Assembly: GCF_021249345.1 (NCBI RefSeq) | Contig: NZ_CP089588.1 | Location: 1,550,001-1,614,000 of the forward strand | Length of the DNA stretch: 64,000 nucleotides | Direction: 5' to 3' | DNA from: Halobacterium wangiae | GTDB taxonomy: Archaea; Halobacteriota; Halobacteria; Halobacteriales; Halobacteriaceae | Part shown: in pieces, positions 35,118-44,917 of the stretch | How positions within the stretch are numbered: position 1 is the stretch's first letter | How the letters are laid out: the number at the start of each line of letters is the position of its first letter | Notes under the pieces: model-generated | What the model saw: the letters and a program-made list of their open reading frames with translations, nothing else | Told to the model about the DNA's origin: nothing | Database searches by the model: none | Program-made: the position numbers and the translations under genes

Positions 35118-35690
35118 TCAGACGAACTCGACGTCCGTCCGCTGCGCGCCCTCGCCGAACAGCCAGGTGGCGTGCTCGACGGCGTACTCGTGGTGTTCGT
35201 CCTCGATGTAGCCGATCGCGTCCTCGACGACGACGGGACGGTAGTCGCGGAGGCCGGCGGAGCTAGCGGTGTGGAGCACGCAGACGTTCGCCAGCGTGCC
35301 ACAGAGCAGCAGGTCGTCGATCGCGTGGGCGTCGAGGTACCCCTCGAGTTCGGTCTGGTAGAACGCGTCGTACGTGTGCTTCTCGACGACGTGGTCGTCC
35401 TCGCGGACGTCGAGGTCCTCGTGGAGTTCGGCGTCCCACGTCCCCTCGACGACGTGCTCGCCCCAGCGCTCGAACTCGTCGTAGTAGTGGTTCCCCTCGA
35501 ACTGCTCGGGCGGGTGGACGTCACGCGTGTAGACGACGCTCGCACCGGCGTCCCGCACACGCGAGACGAGGTCGGTGACCGGGTCGAGGGCGTCCTCGCT
35601 GGCGGGCGCGTAGAGGCTGCCGTCCGGGTGACAGAAGCCGTTCTGCATGTCCACGACGACGACTGCAGTGGTGTCTGGGTCGAGGTTCAT
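35118..35690 (-). CDS. Isochorismatase-family cysteine hydrolase, nicotinamidase-like
   Basis: 190 residues. The catalytic triad is Asp14 (VVVDMQNGF), Lys104 (VVEKHTYDAFY) and Cys137 (GTLANVCVLHT), all in place. Metal-binding residues could lie in VHPPEQFEGNHYY. Nicotinamidases belong here, and a nicotinate phosphoribosyltransferase gene lies 2.3 kb to the right, so nicotinamide deamidation in NAD salvage is likely. Other amide substrates remain possible. The start MNLDPDTTAVVVVD avoids an Arg-rich upstream extension. Confidence 0.85.
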   Translation of the reverse strand: MNLDPDTTAVVVVDMQNGFCHPDGSLYAPASEDALDPVTDLVSRVRDAGASVVYTRDVHPPEQFEGNHYYDEFERWGEHVVEGTWDAELHEDLDVREDDHVVEKHTYDAFYQTELEGYLDAHAIDDLLLCGTLANVCVLHTASSAGLRDYRPVVVEDAIGYIEDEHHEYAVEHATWLFGEGAQRTDVEFV

Positions 35691-35766
35691 GTTCGAGCCT
35701 ACGTCGTGCCCGCCAAAAAACGGTGTGCGAGTGGCCCACGTGGGAACCCAGTGGTCACGAGTCCGG

Positions 35767-36363
35767 TTACGTGACGTACTCCTTGACGCTCCACGCGCCA
35801 CCGCTGGCCATCGCCGCGGCGAGCACGCCGAACACCACGCTGTTGATCAGCGCCTGCCCCGTGTCCAGCGAGAAGCCACTCTGGTTCTCGAAGGTCGGCA
35901 TCTGCTGGGCGGCGAGGAACTCCGCGAAGAAGACGAGTGCGACGGTCCCGACGAGTGCGCCGGCGCCCGCCGCGACCATCGCCTTCCGGGACCCGCCGCC
36001 GATGCGTGCGCCGACGAGCAGTCCCGCGACGGCCGCGATACCGAACGCGACGAACGGCGCGTTCTGGAACACGGAGTTCACGAGGTTCGCCGTGTACTGC
36101 TTGTCCTGGTAGGCCCGTTCCTCGGCAGAGAGGTCCTGCTGGAAGCCGTCCTGCGTGAGTTCCATCCCGCCGACCGACCCCATCAGGAACACCAGCAGTC
36201 CGAGTGCGACGCCGACGACGGCCATCGTGACGGCGATGGCCTTGACGTGTTCTTTCGTCTCCGGTTCCTCGAGCAGGTCGGTCACCGACTTCGAGCCGTG
36301 CCGTGGCTGCTGCGGTTCGTTCGGCGACGATCGAACGCCCCCTTCGTTGCCATTCCCTGACAT
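35767..36363 (-). CDS. Four-segment membrane protein, unknown
   Basis: 198 residues. A charged soluble N-terminus of about 40 residues precedes segments at AIAVTMAVVGVALGLLVFLMG, FVAFGIAAVAGLLVGARI, MVAAGAGALVGTVALVFFAEFL and a last one around INSVVFGVLAAAMASGGAW. It has no family motif I recognise. It ends 77 bases from the hydrolase start and could share its transcript. It is divergent from the surface metalloprotein gene. Confidence 0.75.
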   Translation of the reverse strand: MSGNGNEGGVRSSPNEPQQPRHGSKSVTDLLEEPETKEHVKAIAVTMAVVGVALGLLVFLMGSVGGMELTQDGFQQDLSAEERAYQDKQYTANLVNSVFQNAPFVAFGIAAVAGLLVGARIGGGSRKAMVAAGAGALVGTVALVFFAEFLAAQQMPTFENQSGFSLDTGQALINSVVFGVLAAAMASGGAWSVKEYVT

Positions 36364-36477
36364 ACAGGCCACGATTCGAGTGGGGGTACTTAATCCCTCG
36401 CGTCATCTCGGCTCTGCGTCTCACACCGACTGCGACCGTGCGCAGCCTTTTACCCCCCGAGACCCACAGTTTTGGTA

Positions 36478-37932
36478 ATGGCACGCCGCACTCTGGCCGT
36501 CGGACTGGTTCTCCTCGTGGTACTCGCGGGCTGTCAGTCGGTGTCGTTCTCCGGCGACACCACGGAACCGGAGACCACCCAGCCGACCACCACCGCGACC
36601 AACACGACCAGCGAGTCGGAGTTCGACTTCGCGGACCCCGACTCGGACGTACTGGGGTGGGAGAACGGCTACTGGTACAACGAATCGATACCGGTCGACG
36701 TTGGTGACGGGCTGAACGAGACCGAGCGCAACGCGACCGTCGACCGCGCGATGGCGCGCGTCGAGCAGATCCGGGGCATTGAGTTCGAGGAGCGAGTGCA
36801 GGTCGAGGTCATCTCCCGGGACACGTACCGCCAGGAGTACGCGGACTCCACCAACGCGACCGAGGCGCTGCGGACGTTCGACGACACGAAGTTCGAGGCG
36901 CTGTTCCTCGTCGGTGAGGACGAGAACTCCATCGACGTTCAGGAGTCCAACCGCGGCGAGAACGTCCTCGGGTTCTACACCCCGAAGGACGACCGCATCG
37001 TGATCATCTCCGAGTCGGAGACGCCGACCATCGAGGAGACCACGCTCGGCCACGAACTGGTCCACGCCCTCCAGTTCCGGAACTTCGACGCCAACTTCTC
37101 CTCGCAGACCCGTGACGCGTCGAACGCCCGTAACGGCCTCATCGAGGGCGAAGCGCGCTTCGTCGACAGACAGTACGGCGACAACTGCGGGACGAACTGG
37201 AGCTGTGTCTCCCCCGAGGCGGGTGGTGGTGGCGGCGGTGACCTCCACCTCGGCATCTACATCATGAAGTACTTCCCGTACAGCGACGGGCCGGGCTTCG
37301 TCGAGCACTTCTACGCCGAGGACGGCTGGTCGGGCGTCGCGGACCTCTACGAGGACCCCGCGGAGTCCTCCGAGCAGGTCGCCCTGCCCGAGAAGTACGG
37401 CTCCGACCGCCCCGGGAACCCCACGCTGCGGGACCGCTCGTCGGCCGACTGGGAGCGGGTCACCGTCGACGGCCGGGCGCCGTACGGCGAAGTCGGGGTC
37501 GGTGGACTCACGGCGATGTTCGCCTACCCCGCCTACCACGAGGACCGCCAGGGGTTCGTGCTCAGCCCCCAGGAGTTCCTGAACACCGACGGCGGGGCGG
37601 TCGACCGGAACGACCCGTTCAACTACACCACCACGCCCGTCGAGGGCTGGGACGGTGAGCGGATGTGGGTCTACGAGAACGGCGACGGCGAGACGGCGTA
37701 CACGTGGCGCATCGCGTGGGACTCCGAGGCCGACGCCCGGGAGTTCGCCGAGACGTACCGCAGCCTCCTCGAGTACTGGGGCGCCGAACAGCGCGACGAC
37801 GGCGTCTGGCGCATCCCCGAGGGCGAGAGCGAGTTCGCCGACGCGTTCCGCGTCACCGTCTCCGGCGATCGGGTCACCATCGTGAACGCGCCGACCGTCG
37901 ACCAGCTGGGCGACGTCCACGCGAGACAGTAG
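36478..37932 (+). CDS. Hvo_1808-type surface lipoprotein with HExxH metalloprotease motif
   Basis: 484 residues. Signal peptide VGLVLLVVLAGC with lipobox, then a Thr-rich linker. The motif GHELVHALQF provides the zinc HExxH, and EGEARFVDRQYG about 40 residues later could give the third ligand. The C-terminus has repeated AFRVTVSGDRVTIVNAP strands. This matches the haloarchaeal Hvo_1808 surface protein family as I remember it. Peptidase activity is not shown for the family to my knowledge. The ATG at 36478 was preferred to a TTG two codons upstream. Confidence 0.85.
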   Translation: MARRTLAVGLVLLVVLAGCQSVSFSGDTTEPETTQPTTTATNTTSESEFDFADPDSDVLGWENGYWYNESIPVDVGDGLNETERNATVDRAMARVEQIRGIEFEERVQVEVISRDTYRQEYADSTNATEALRTFDDTKFEALFLVGEDENSIDVQESNRGENVLGFYTPKDDRIVIISESETPTIEETTLGHELVHALQFRNFDANFSSQTRDASNARNGLIEGEARFVDRQYGDNCGTNWSCVSPEAGGGGGGDLHLGIYIMKYFPYSDGPGFVEHFYAEDGWSGVADLYEDPAESSEQVALPEKYGSDRPGNPTLRDRSSADWERVTVDGRAPYGEVGVGGLTAMFAYPAYHEDRQGFVLSPQEFLNTDGGAVDRNDPFNYTTTPVEGWDGERMWVYENGDGETAYTWRIAWDSEADAREFAETYRSLLEYWGAEQRDDGVWRIPEGESEFADAFRVTVSGDRVTIVNAPTVDQLGDVHARQ

Positions 37933-37969
37933 GCGAGCCTTTTTCGCCCGGGGCGCAGTACCCCCAGCT

Positions 37970-37999
37970 ATGTACACGCACAGGGAGGTCGCGTCGTGA
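37970..37999 (+). CDS. Nine-codon leader ORF overlapping the next start
   Basis: ATG at 37970 opens a frame for MYTHREVAS whose TGA overlaps the GTG start of the nicotinate phosphoribosyltransferase gene (GTGA). GGGAGGT inside it serves as ribosome site for the GTG. It may couple translation, or be a chance frame. Confidence 0.35.
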   Translation: MYTHREVAS

Positions 38000-39135
38000 C
38001 CTTCGACATCGTCGGCGCCGACGCCATCGCCGACGGCCGCGCGACCGACGCCTACTTCGAACGGACGGAGGCCACCCTCGACCACGCCGGGAAGAACCCT
38101 CGCGTGGTCGCGGAGGTGACCGCAGACCAGTTCCCGACCGGCGAGTTCGAACTGTTCGCCGGCGCGAAGGACGCCGCCCACCTCCTCGAGGGACTCCCGG
38201 TGGACGTCGAGGCGCTCCCCGAGGGGACGCTGTTCGACGGCGGACCAGTGATGCGAATCGAGGGCCAGTACCGCGACTTCGCGCGCTACGAGACGTCGCT
38301 GCTGGGGTTCCTCTCGCACGCCTCCGGCGTCGCCACCGCCGCTCTCGAAGTCCGGCGCGCCGCTCCGGACTCGCAGGTGTTGAGCTTCGGCGCGCGCCAC
38401 GTCCACCCCGCTATCGCCGCGATGGTCGAGCGCTCCGCGCTCGTCGGCGGCCTCGACGGCTTCTCGCACGTCGCTGCCGGGGACGTCCTCGGCCGGGAGG
38501 CCGGCGGCACGATGCCCCACTCGCTGCTCATCTGCTTCGGGCGCGGCAACCAGGAGGCGGCGTGGCGGGCCTTCGACGAGGCCGTCTCCCCGGATGTCCC
38601 GCGCGTCGCGCTCTGTGACACGTACTCCGACGAGAAGGACGAGGTGTTGCGGGCCGTCGACGAACTCGGCGAGAATCTCGACGCCGTCCGCCTCGATACC
38701 ACCTCGTCGCGACGCGGGAACTTCCGGCACATCGTCCGGGAGATACAGTGGGAACTCGACGTCCGCGGCCGCGGCGACGTCGACGTCTTCCTCAGCGGTG
38801 GCCTCGGCCCGGAGGAACTCCGGGACCTGCGGGACGTCGCGGACGGCTTCGGCGTCGGCGGCCACGTGTCGAACGCCGACCCCGTGGACTTCGCACTCGA
38901 CATCGTCGAACTCGACGGCGAACCCGCCGCCAAGCGGGGGAAGCTCTCCGGGAAGAAGGACGTCTACCGGACGCGGGACGGCGGCCACCACATCGCGCTC
39001 GCGGGTCGCCCCGGTCCGACGGACGGCTCGACGCTGATGGAACCGCTCGTCCGCGACGGCGAGATCGTCCAGGCGTTCGACGTGGACGCCGCTGCGGCGC
39101 GCGCGGTCGACGACGCAGAAACTGTCGACTTCTAG
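37996..39135 (+). CDS. Nicotinate phosphoribosyltransferase
   Basis: 379 residues, the short archaeal type. The order ATDAYFERTEATLDHAGKNPRVVAEV, the active-site block FGARHVHPAIAAMVERSALVGGLDGFSHV, HSLLICFGRGNQE, VRLDTTSSRRGN and VFLSGGLGPEEL fits the family. It makes nicotinate mononucleotide in NAD salvage. The GTG start has GGGAGGT ten bases before it. The stop is shared as CTAG with the convergent AMMECR1 gene. A nicotinamidase-like gene lies to the left. Confidence 0.9.
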   Translation: MTFDIVGADAIADGRATDAYFERTEATLDHAGKNPRVVAEVTADQFPTGEFELFAGAKDAAHLLEGLPVDVEALPEGTLFDGGPVMRIEGQYRDFARYETSLLGFLSHASGVATAALEVRRAAPDSQVLSFGARHVHPAIAAMVERSALVGGLDGFSHVAAGDVLGREAGGTMPHSLLICFGRGNQEAAWRAFDEAVSPDVPRVALCDTYSDEKDEVLRAVDELGENLDAVRLDTTSSRRGNFRHIVREIQWELDVRGRGDVDVFLSGGLGPEELRDLRDVADGFGVGGHVSNADPVDFALDIVELDGEPAAKRGKLSGKKDVYRTRDGGHHIALAGRPGPTDGSTLMEPLVRDGEIVQAFDVDAAAARAVDDAETVDF

Positions 39136-39767
39136 GCGGTCAGCTCTTCGACCGGCTCCTCGCTGTCCTCGTCGGTCTCCCGGAACACCTGGCCCTCGAA
39201 CAGCGTCACCATCACGTCGTCGTCCTCCCACGCGCCGTTCGGCAGCCCGGCCTTCCGGCAGGTGCGGTCGAGGTACTCGAAGACGCTCCAGTCGTTCTCG
39301 ACGGGGAGCGTCGGATACATCCAGCCGTGCTGGCCGTCGCCGTCGATGGCGACGCCGTGGACGCCGAGTTCGATGTCCTCGACCGGGTCGTCCGTCAGCA
39401 CGAGGTTCGACACCGTGCAGACGGAGACGCGGAGGTTCGGGAGTTCGGCGGCCTCTACTTCTGAGCCACACGACGCCTCGCTGGCGGCCTTGATGGACGC
39501 CTCGACGATGGCGTGGCCGAGCTGCTGGGAGCCGTTCCCGAGTTCGCGCGCCGAGTCCTGGGCCCCGGCGCAGCCACGGAGGCGGCCACGACCCTGCGTC
39601 GACTCGAGGCGGACGAACGCACTCGTGCGGTTGTAGAACGCGTCCCGCATGCTGCCTGGCTGCTCTCGCTGTCCGTTCCGGACGAACGCCTCGACCGATT
39701 CTCGTGCTAGTTCGACGGTCCGAGCGCCATCCTCGAAGGAGAGTGTTACTGACTGGGCCTCGGCCAT
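39132..39767 (-). CDS. AMMECR1 domain protein
   Basis: 211 residues. TSAFVRLESTQGRGRLRGCAGAQ matches the family hallmark LRGCIG with Ala in place of Ile. LPNLRVSVCTVSNLV and MYPTLPVENDWSVFEYLDRTCRKAGL follow in the expected order. AMMECR1 proteins are small conserved proteins in archaea and eukaryotes whose exact function is unsettled. An A/T-rich stretch just upstream (TTATGCAACGTATTACGG) likely holds the promoter. Confidence 0.9.
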   Translation of the reverse strand: MAEAQSVTLSFEDGARTVELARESVEAFVRNGQREQPGSMRDAFYNRTSAFVRLESTQGRGRLRGCAGAQDSARELGNGSQQLGHAIVEASIKAASEASCGSEVEAAELPNLRVSVCTVSNLVLTDDPVEDIELGVHGVAIDGDGQHGWMYPTLPVENDWSVFEYLDRTCRKAGLPNGAWEDDDVMVTLFEGQVFRETDEDSEEPVEELTA

Positions 39768-39848
39768 TATGCAACGTATTACGGTAAGGATTAACTTGAA
39801 CTCTTCCCTTGTCAGTGACCCACGCGGACGGGTACGATTGTGCTACCC

Positions 39849-39911
39849 GGCGGTCCCTGCGCCGAAAGAGAACGCAGTACGGGGTGGCGAAAGTCCAGCT
39901 TACCGACCGCC
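39849..39911 (+). ncRNA. Weak candidate structured element upstream of RNase P RNA
   Basis: GGCGGTC (39849-39855) pairs with GACCGCC (39905-39911), and inside it CTGCG (39857-39861) pairs with CGCAG (39873-39877). The rest contains GGCGAAAGTCC. It lies in a 260-base gap with no gene. The strand is not known, and pairing by chance is easy in such GC-rich DNA. Confidence 0.25.
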
Positions 39912-40031
39912 CGGCGGGATGATTTCGGGTTAATTGACGTGAACGTTTCCCCGGGGCGTCGAACGGCACCTTCGACAGACCACGAACTCCCGGCGACCGA
40001 ACCGCTTAACGCCGTCCCGCAGCTAGAGACA

Positions 40032-40416
40032 GTGGGCAGAGGGAGCCCGGCTCCCGTGCCGCGAGGCATGAGGAAAGTCCCCCCACCAGTCGGGCGGGCG
40101 GCCGGACGCAAGTCCGGGACGGGAGACCGTCGGCACTGGAACAGAGACGACACGTCCCTCCCCGACCGATGAGGCGTGCGACCCGACCCGGAAGGGAAGG
40201 AAGCTAACCCGCCTAGGGCGCGTGGTCGGCTGACGCCGACCACGTTAGGGGTTAACGGCGTAGCCGTGAACCCGAAGGGAGGGGACCGATGGAACGGCCA
40301 ATCCCCGCCGGTGCAAGTCCGTGCGTGCGAGGTAGCCCGACCGACCCGAGAGGGGCCGCGCGGACGCTGAGCCGAATGCCGGGCCGAACAGAAGGGGGCT
40401 TACTCCCCTCAGCCAC
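40032..40416 (+). ncRNA. rnpB: RNase P RNA
   Basis: The conserved core is plain: GAGGAAAGTCC near the 5' end and ACAGAAGGGGGCTTAC near the 3' end. GTGG at the start pairs with CCAC at 40413-40416 to close helix P1. Long helices such as GTGGTCGG/CCGACCAC lie between. RNase P removes 5' leaders from tRNA precursors. The ends are set from P1 and may be off by a few bases. CTTAAC upstream may be part of its promoter. Confidence 0.95.
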
Positions 40417-40475
40417 ACTTCCACCGCCGAGCGACGCTCACCGACAGTATTCTGCGAAAAGACCGCCAGCGACCG

Positions 40476-40730
40476 CTATCGCGCCGTCGTTCCCGCGGTG
40501 TCCGCGGTCGCGATGGCCGACAGCGGCGACGCGCCGCCGACGATGGCGCCGGCGGTCAGCACCGCCGCCGACAGCGTCACGAAGTCCGAGCCCGGGTCGA
40601 GGCCAGCGAGCGCCGCGCCCGCGTCCACAATGAAGATGGTGATGAAGAAACTCACCACCGCGAGCACGAGCAGGAGTACGACCGCGATGATGCTACTTGC
40701 GAGCTGACCGAACGAATCGAGAAATCCCAT
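40476..40730 (-). CDS. Small membrane protein, unknown
   Basis: 84 residues with a first segment LASSIIAVVLLLVLAVVSFFITIFIV and a second, weaker one around VTLSAAVLTAGAIVGGASPLSAIA. The N-terminal MGFLDSFG is amphipathic. Longer upstream frames run through the promoter area and are not credible. Function unknown; it may serve in a membrane complex. Confidence 0.65.
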   Translation of the reverse strand: MGFLDSFGQLASSIIAVVLLLVLAVVSFFITIFIVDAGAALAGLDPGSDFVTLSAAVLTAGAIVGGASPLSAIATADTAGTTAR

Positions 40731-40846
40731 TGTATCTACCCTCGAACGTTGCAAGCCACGCCACCCGGATAAAACGACGTGTGGTCGACACGAGAAATCG
40801 CTGCCCTCGCTCCGGACTGCGCGGGTCCCCACTCCGTTCGCTGGAG

Positions 40847-41956
40847 TTACGCGTCGGCGTCGAACCCGTCCTCCCACCGGAACGTCCCGTCGCGCTGCAC
40901 CACTTCGCCGTCTACCTCCAGGAACGAGTCCTCGCTCACGTCCGTGATCATGTCCACGTGGACCGCGGAGTCGTTGGCCTCGTCCTCGTGGCCCTCCGGA
41001 AAGTTCGACCCGTACGCGCGGCCGAGCGCGAGGTGGATGGTGTCGCCCATCTTCTCGTCGAAGAGGATGGAGTCCGTGAACTGGTCGATGCCGCGGTTCA
41101 TCCCGATGCCGAGTTCGCCGAGTCGCTTCGCGCCGTCGTCGGTGTCCAGGATGTCGCCGATCACGCTCTCGTTCTCGGCCGCCGAGTAGTCGACGACCTC
41201 GCCGTCCTCGAACGTCAGGTGGACGTCCTGGACGCGCTCGCCGCGGATGGTCATCGGCACGTCGAAGAACACCTCGCCCTCCGTGGCCGCAGGCGCGGTG
41301 AACACCTCACCGGAGGGGAGGTTGTGGGAGTCGTAGGCGACCGAGGCCGCGGAGTTCACCGCGACGCGGTTCTCGATGCTCATCGTGAGGTCGGTGTCCT
41401 CCTTGACGATGCGAACCTCGCTGCCCGCGTCGAGGACGTCCTTCATCTTCGCCATCTCGTCGGCGAGGGACTCCCAATCGCGGAGGATGGCGTCGTAAGC
41501 GAACTCCCGGTACTCCTCGTAGGACATGTTCGCCTGCTGGGCGAGCGACCGCGTCGGGTGGACGGTGCCCACCCAGTCGGTGTCCATGTACGCCTCCCGG
41601 ATGCCCTGACGGGCCTTCGACTGGGCCTGCTGGACCTCCGGCGGGACGTCCGACCCCTCGCTCGCGTTCCGGCCGCCGCCGATGGAGAGCACGACGTCGG
41701 CGTTCTCCATGAGCGCGAGCACGTGGTCGGGGTCCTCCTCGAAGTCGCCGTCGTGGGCCAGCGCGTACGCGCGACCCACCTCGCCCGACGAGTAGGCGGT
41801 GTGGAGGTTCGCGCCGCGCTCGCCGACCTTCTCGGCTACGGCGACGGCGAGCTCGTGGGCGTCCGGGCCGACGTTCAGGACGACGTTGTCGCCCTCCTCG
41901 ACGCGCGCGCTCCACTCTACCAGTACCTCGGCGTGTTCCTCGACGCGGGGGTCCAT
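40847..41956 (-). CDS. M29-family aminopeptidase
   Basis: 369 residues. EGDNVVLNVGPDAHELAVAVAEKVGERGAN at the start and the metal-binding C-terminal half (NLPSGEVFTAP, AENESVIGDILDTDDGAKRLGELGIGMN, DTIHLALGRAYGSNFPEGHEDEANDSAVHVDM) match aminopeptidase T/S of clan M29. It removes N-terminal residues from peptides in the cytoplasm. The oligopeptide transporter in this window could supply substrates, but no direct link is shown. Stand-alone gene. Confidence 0.92.
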   Translation of the reverse strand: MDPRVEEHAEVLVEWSARVEEGDNVVLNVGPDAHELAVAVAEKVGERGANLHTAYSSGEVGRAYALAHDGDFEEDPDHVLALMENADVVLSIGGGRNASEGSDVPPEVQQAQSKARQGIREAYMDTDWVGTVHPTRSLAQQANMSYEEYREFAYDAILRDWESLADEMAKMKDVLDAGSEVRIVKEDTDLTMSIENRVAVNSAASVAYDSHNLPSGEVFTAPAATEGEVFFDVPMTIRGERVQDVHLTFEDGEVVDYSAAENESVIGDILDTDDGAKRLGELGIGMNRGIDQFTDSILFDEKMGDTIHLALGRAYGSNFPEGHEDEANDSAVHVDMITDVSEDSFLEVDGEVVQRDGTFRWEDGFDADA

Positions 41957-42028
41957 GTCTCACCGGTCGCACCTGCCCGGTCAAAAGGTGTCGGATGCCG
42001 GTCGGTTACGGGGGTTACTCGCCGCCGG

Positions 42029-44665
42029 TCACTCGTAGACGAGGACGGTGCCGAACGACGTCTCGACGACGGCGACCTCCTCGCCGGAGGCCGCGCGGTA
42101 CTCCTCGTCGACGGTGAGCCACTCGCTGTCCAGGTCGAACGCCTGGCCGTCGGACTCGACGGTGACGGTGTCACCGGAGTGGATCTGGGCCTGTATCTCC
42201 GCGGGGTCGGCGGCGTCGAGGGCCGCCATCACGGCGCCCGCGTCGCTCCGGAACTCGGGGCCGATCTTCGAGTCGTCGCCGTCGACGTCGACGGGGACGA
42301 GTTCGATGTCCGGTCGGCCGGAGGCGAGTTTGATGGGGGCGTTGACCGTCTCGCTGAGGTCGTACGTGTCGAGGTGGTTGTCGTCGCCGTCGAAGTACAG
42401 TTCGACGCGGTCGAGGTCGGCGTTCAGCGGCATCCCCTGCTCGGACTTCCAGGCGCGGATCTCGCTGGCGGTCTCCGCGATGCGGCGACCCGCGACCTCC
42501 GCGTCCTCGTCGAGCAGGTCGACGTCCGGCCAGTCGGCCTGGTGGACGCTCCCCTCGGTCCCGGGGAGGGACCGCCAGATCTCCTCGGTGGCGTGGGGGC
42601 TGAACGGCGAGAGCAGCCGCACGACTGCGGTGACGGCTGTGTAGAGGGTCTTTTCGGCGGCGTCGCGCTCGCCCGGCCGGCCGTTGTACAGCCGCCCCTT
42701 CACGAGTTCGACGTAGTCGTCGGCGAGGTCCTCCCAGACGAACTCCCGGAGGCGGCGGAGCGCGGCGTCGAAGCGGTAGTTCTCCATCTCGCGCTCCACG
42801 TCGTCGCTCACGCGCGTCAGCTCCGAGAGCAGCCAGCGGTCGGCGTCGCGGTAGGCGGGGTCCGCGATGTCGGGGGTGCCCTCGTCGAAGTGGCTCTCGG
42901 CGAACTTCACGATGTTCCACAGTTTGGTGAGGAACCGGGAGGCGGACTTGGCCTCCTTCCACTGGAACTGGACGTCGCTGCCGGGCTGGCCGCCCAGCGC
43001 CATCGCCTGGCGGAACGCGTCCGCGGAGTGCTCCTCGACGACCTCGCTGGGCGCGACGACGTTCCCGCGGGACTTGCTCATCTTGTTCCCGTCGGCGCCG
43101 AACACCATGCCGTTGATGAGCGCGTCCTCCCAGGGCTTCTCGTCGGTGAGCGCGCCCGTCCGGAGGAGCGTGTAGAACGCCCACGTCCGGATGATGTCGT
43201 GGCCCTGCGGGCGCAGTGAGACCGGTTCGAACTCGTCGAGGTCGATCTCCTCGGGCCACCCGGAGATGTGCAGTGGCGTGATCGAGGAGTCCATCCACGT
43301 GTCCATCACGTCGCGCTCGCCGGTCCACTCTGTCCCACCACACTCGGGACAGGCGCCGACGGCTGGCCCCTCCTCGGTCGGGTCGACGGGGGTCTTCTCC
43401 GGGCTGGCGATGTGCCAGTGGCCGCAGTCCGCACACTCCCACGCCGGGATCGGCGTGGCGAACACGCGTTGCCGGGAGACGACCCAGTCCCACTCCATGC
43501 CCTCCGTCCAGTCGACGAGGCGGTCGTGCATGTGGTCGGGGATCCAGTCGACCTCCGCGGCCTTCTCCAGGACGAGGTCCTGGTCGACCTCCACGAACCA
43601 CTGCTCCTTCGAGAGGATCTCGATGGGCGTGTCGCAGCGCCAGCACGCGCCGACGCTCTGCTCGGTGGGTTCGGAGTCGCCGAGGTACCCCTCGTCGTCG
43701 AGGGCGTCGGCGATCTCGTCTTTCGCCTCGTCGATGCCGAGGCCCGCGAACTCGCCGGCCTGGTCGTTCAGGTGGCCGTCCTCGGTGAACACCGAGCGCA
43801 GGTCGAGGTCGTACTCCGCCCACCAGTCGACGTCCTGCTTGTCGCCGAACGTACAGATCATCACGGCGCCCGTCCCGAACTCGGGGTCGACGTCGGCGTC
43901 CGCAACGAGTTCGACCTCCTGGCCGAACAGCGGCACCTCGAAGGTGTCACCGACCCGGTCGGTGTAGCGTTCGTCGTCCGGACTGACGGCCATGCCGACA
44001 CAGGCCGCGAGTAGTTCCGGGCGCGTGGTCGCGATTTCGATGTCGTCGTTGCCGACGCCGTCGAAGGTGACGTAGTACAGCGTCCCCTCGCGGTCGACGT
44101 TCTCGACCTCCGCGTCCGCGATGGCGGTCTCGCAGCGCGGACACCAGTTGACCGGGTGTTCGTCCCGGTAGACCATCTCCTGGTCTGCCATCCGGACGAA
44201 CGACTCCTGGGTCTTCCCCCAGTACTCGGGGTCCATCGTCCGGAACTCGGCGTCCCAGTCCTGGGAGTAGCCGAGTTCGCGCATCGTCTCCTTCATCGCG
44301 GCGATCTGCTCGTCGGTGTGCTCGATGCACATCTCGCGGAACTCCTGTCTGGAGACGTCCGTGCGGTGGATGTCGTGGTTCTCCTCGACTTTCACCTCGG
44401 TCGGGAGGCCGTGGCAGTCCCACCCCTGCGGGAAGAGGACGGCGTCGCCCTGGAGGCGGTGGAACCGCGCGACGAAGTCCATGTAACACCAGCCGAGCGC
44501 GTTCCCGATGTGGAGGTTCCCCGTCGGGTACGGCGGCGGCGTGTCGACGATGTAGCTGGTGTCGGCGTCAGCGGGGTCGTACTCGTAGACGTTGCTGTCC
44601 TGCCACTCGTCCTGCCACTTCGGTTCGATACGGTCGGGGTCGTAGCTGTCCGGGAGTTCTGTCAT
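42029..44665 (-). CDS. valS: Valyl-tRNA synthetase
   Basis: 878 residues, normal length. Class I signatures are [13 protein letters not shown] (HIGH-type) and [10 protein letters not shown]. The zinc-finger-like [10 protein letters not shown] and [10 protein letters not shown] segments, and the tryptophan-rich [10 protein letters not shown], agree with ValRS. The editing domain contains [22 protein letters not shown]. The enzyme charges tRNA-Val. The start is followed upstream by the 250-base gap before the siderophore operon. Confidence 0.97.
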   Translation of the reverse strand: MTELPDSYDPDRIEPKWQDEWQDSNVYEYDPADADTSYIVDTPPPYPTGNLHIGNALGWCYMDFVARFHRLQGDAVLFPQGWDCHGLPTEVKVEENHDIHRTDVSRQEFREMCIEHTDEQIAAMKETMRELGYSQDWDAEFRTMDPEYWGKTQESFVRMADQEMVYRDEHPVNWCPRCETAIADAEVENVDREGTLYYVTFDGVGNDDIEIATTRPELLAACVGMAVSPDDERYTDRVGDTFEVPLFGQEVELVADADVDPEFGTGAVMICTFGDKQDVDWWAEYDLDLRSVFTEDGHLNDQAGEFAGLGIDEAKDEIADALDDEGYLGDSEPTEQSVGACWRCDTPIEILSKEQWFVEVDQDLVLEKAAEVDWIPDHMHDRLVDWTEGMEWDWVVSRQRVFATPIPAWECADCGHWHIASPEKTPVDPTEEGPAVGACPECGGTEWTGERDVMDTWMDSSITPLHISGWPEEIDLDEFEPVSLRPQGHDIIRTWAFYTLLRTGALTDEKPWEDALINGMVFGADGNKMSKSRGNVVAPSEVVEEHSADAFRQAMALGGQPGSDVQFQWKEAKSASRFLTKLWNIVKFAESHFDEGTPDIADPAYRDADRWLLSELTRVSDDVEREMENYRFDAALRRLREFVWEDLADDYVELVKGRLYNGRPGERDAAEKTLYTAVTAVVRLLSPFSPHATEEIWRSLPGTEGSVHQADWPDVDLLDEDAEVAGRRIAETASEIRAWKSEQGMPLNADLDRVELYFDGDDNHLDTYDLSETVNAPIKLASGRPDIELVPVDVDGDDSKIGPEFRSDAGAVMAALDAADPAEIQAQIHSGDTVTVESDGQAFDLDSEWLTVDEEYRAASGEEVAVVETSFGTVLVYE

Positions 44666-44861
44666 AGCTGTCTGGGTCGTCGGTCGCCTGGCTGCGTGTG
44701 AGAGCCACGTCGCTCGCGAGAAAGGAGGTTACACACGTACTACGGCGGTACCGACGCTCATACTAGCCGAGAGCGGCGGGCCGCTGATAAAGGTTCCCGT
44801 CCCGGGGCGCGTCGCCCGCCCGAGACTGCCGCTACGCCGGGGGTGTGCTACCCATCCACGT

Positions 44862-44877
44862 TTTAGGCCTGCCGAAA
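44862..44877. promoter_or_regulatory. Iron-box-like palindrome 1 (DtxR/IdeR type)
   Basis: TTTAGGCCTGCCGAAA is an inverted repeat with one mismatch per arm (TTAGGC versus TTCGGC). It lies 41 bases before the siderophore-binding gene and resembles DtxR/IdeR family sites, whose consensus is built from TTAGGN repeats. Confidence 0.6.
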
Positions 44878-44897
44878 AATCGACGCACTTTTGTTCT

Positions 44898-44911
44898 TTA
44901 GGTTGGCCTAA
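44898..44911. promoter_or_regulatory. Iron-box-like palindrome 2 (DtxR/IdeR type)
   Basis: TTAGGTTGGCCTAA has perfect TTAGG/CCTAA arms around TTGG and ends six bases before the start codon. Binding here would cover the transcription start of a leaderless message and block it when iron is plentiful. Confidence 0.65.
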
Positions 44912-44917
44912 ACGAGT

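Noticed and set aside
36421-39969. A 1182-codon minus-strand open frame
   Set aside because: It is antisense to the clear surface metalloprotein and nicotinate phosphoribosyltransferase genes. It shows the biased, Arg/Val/Asp-repetitive sequence that arises opposite GC-rich genes.
40697-43219. An 840-codon plus-strand open frame
   Set aside because: It lies opposite the M29 aminopeptidase and valS genes, both with full motif sets.
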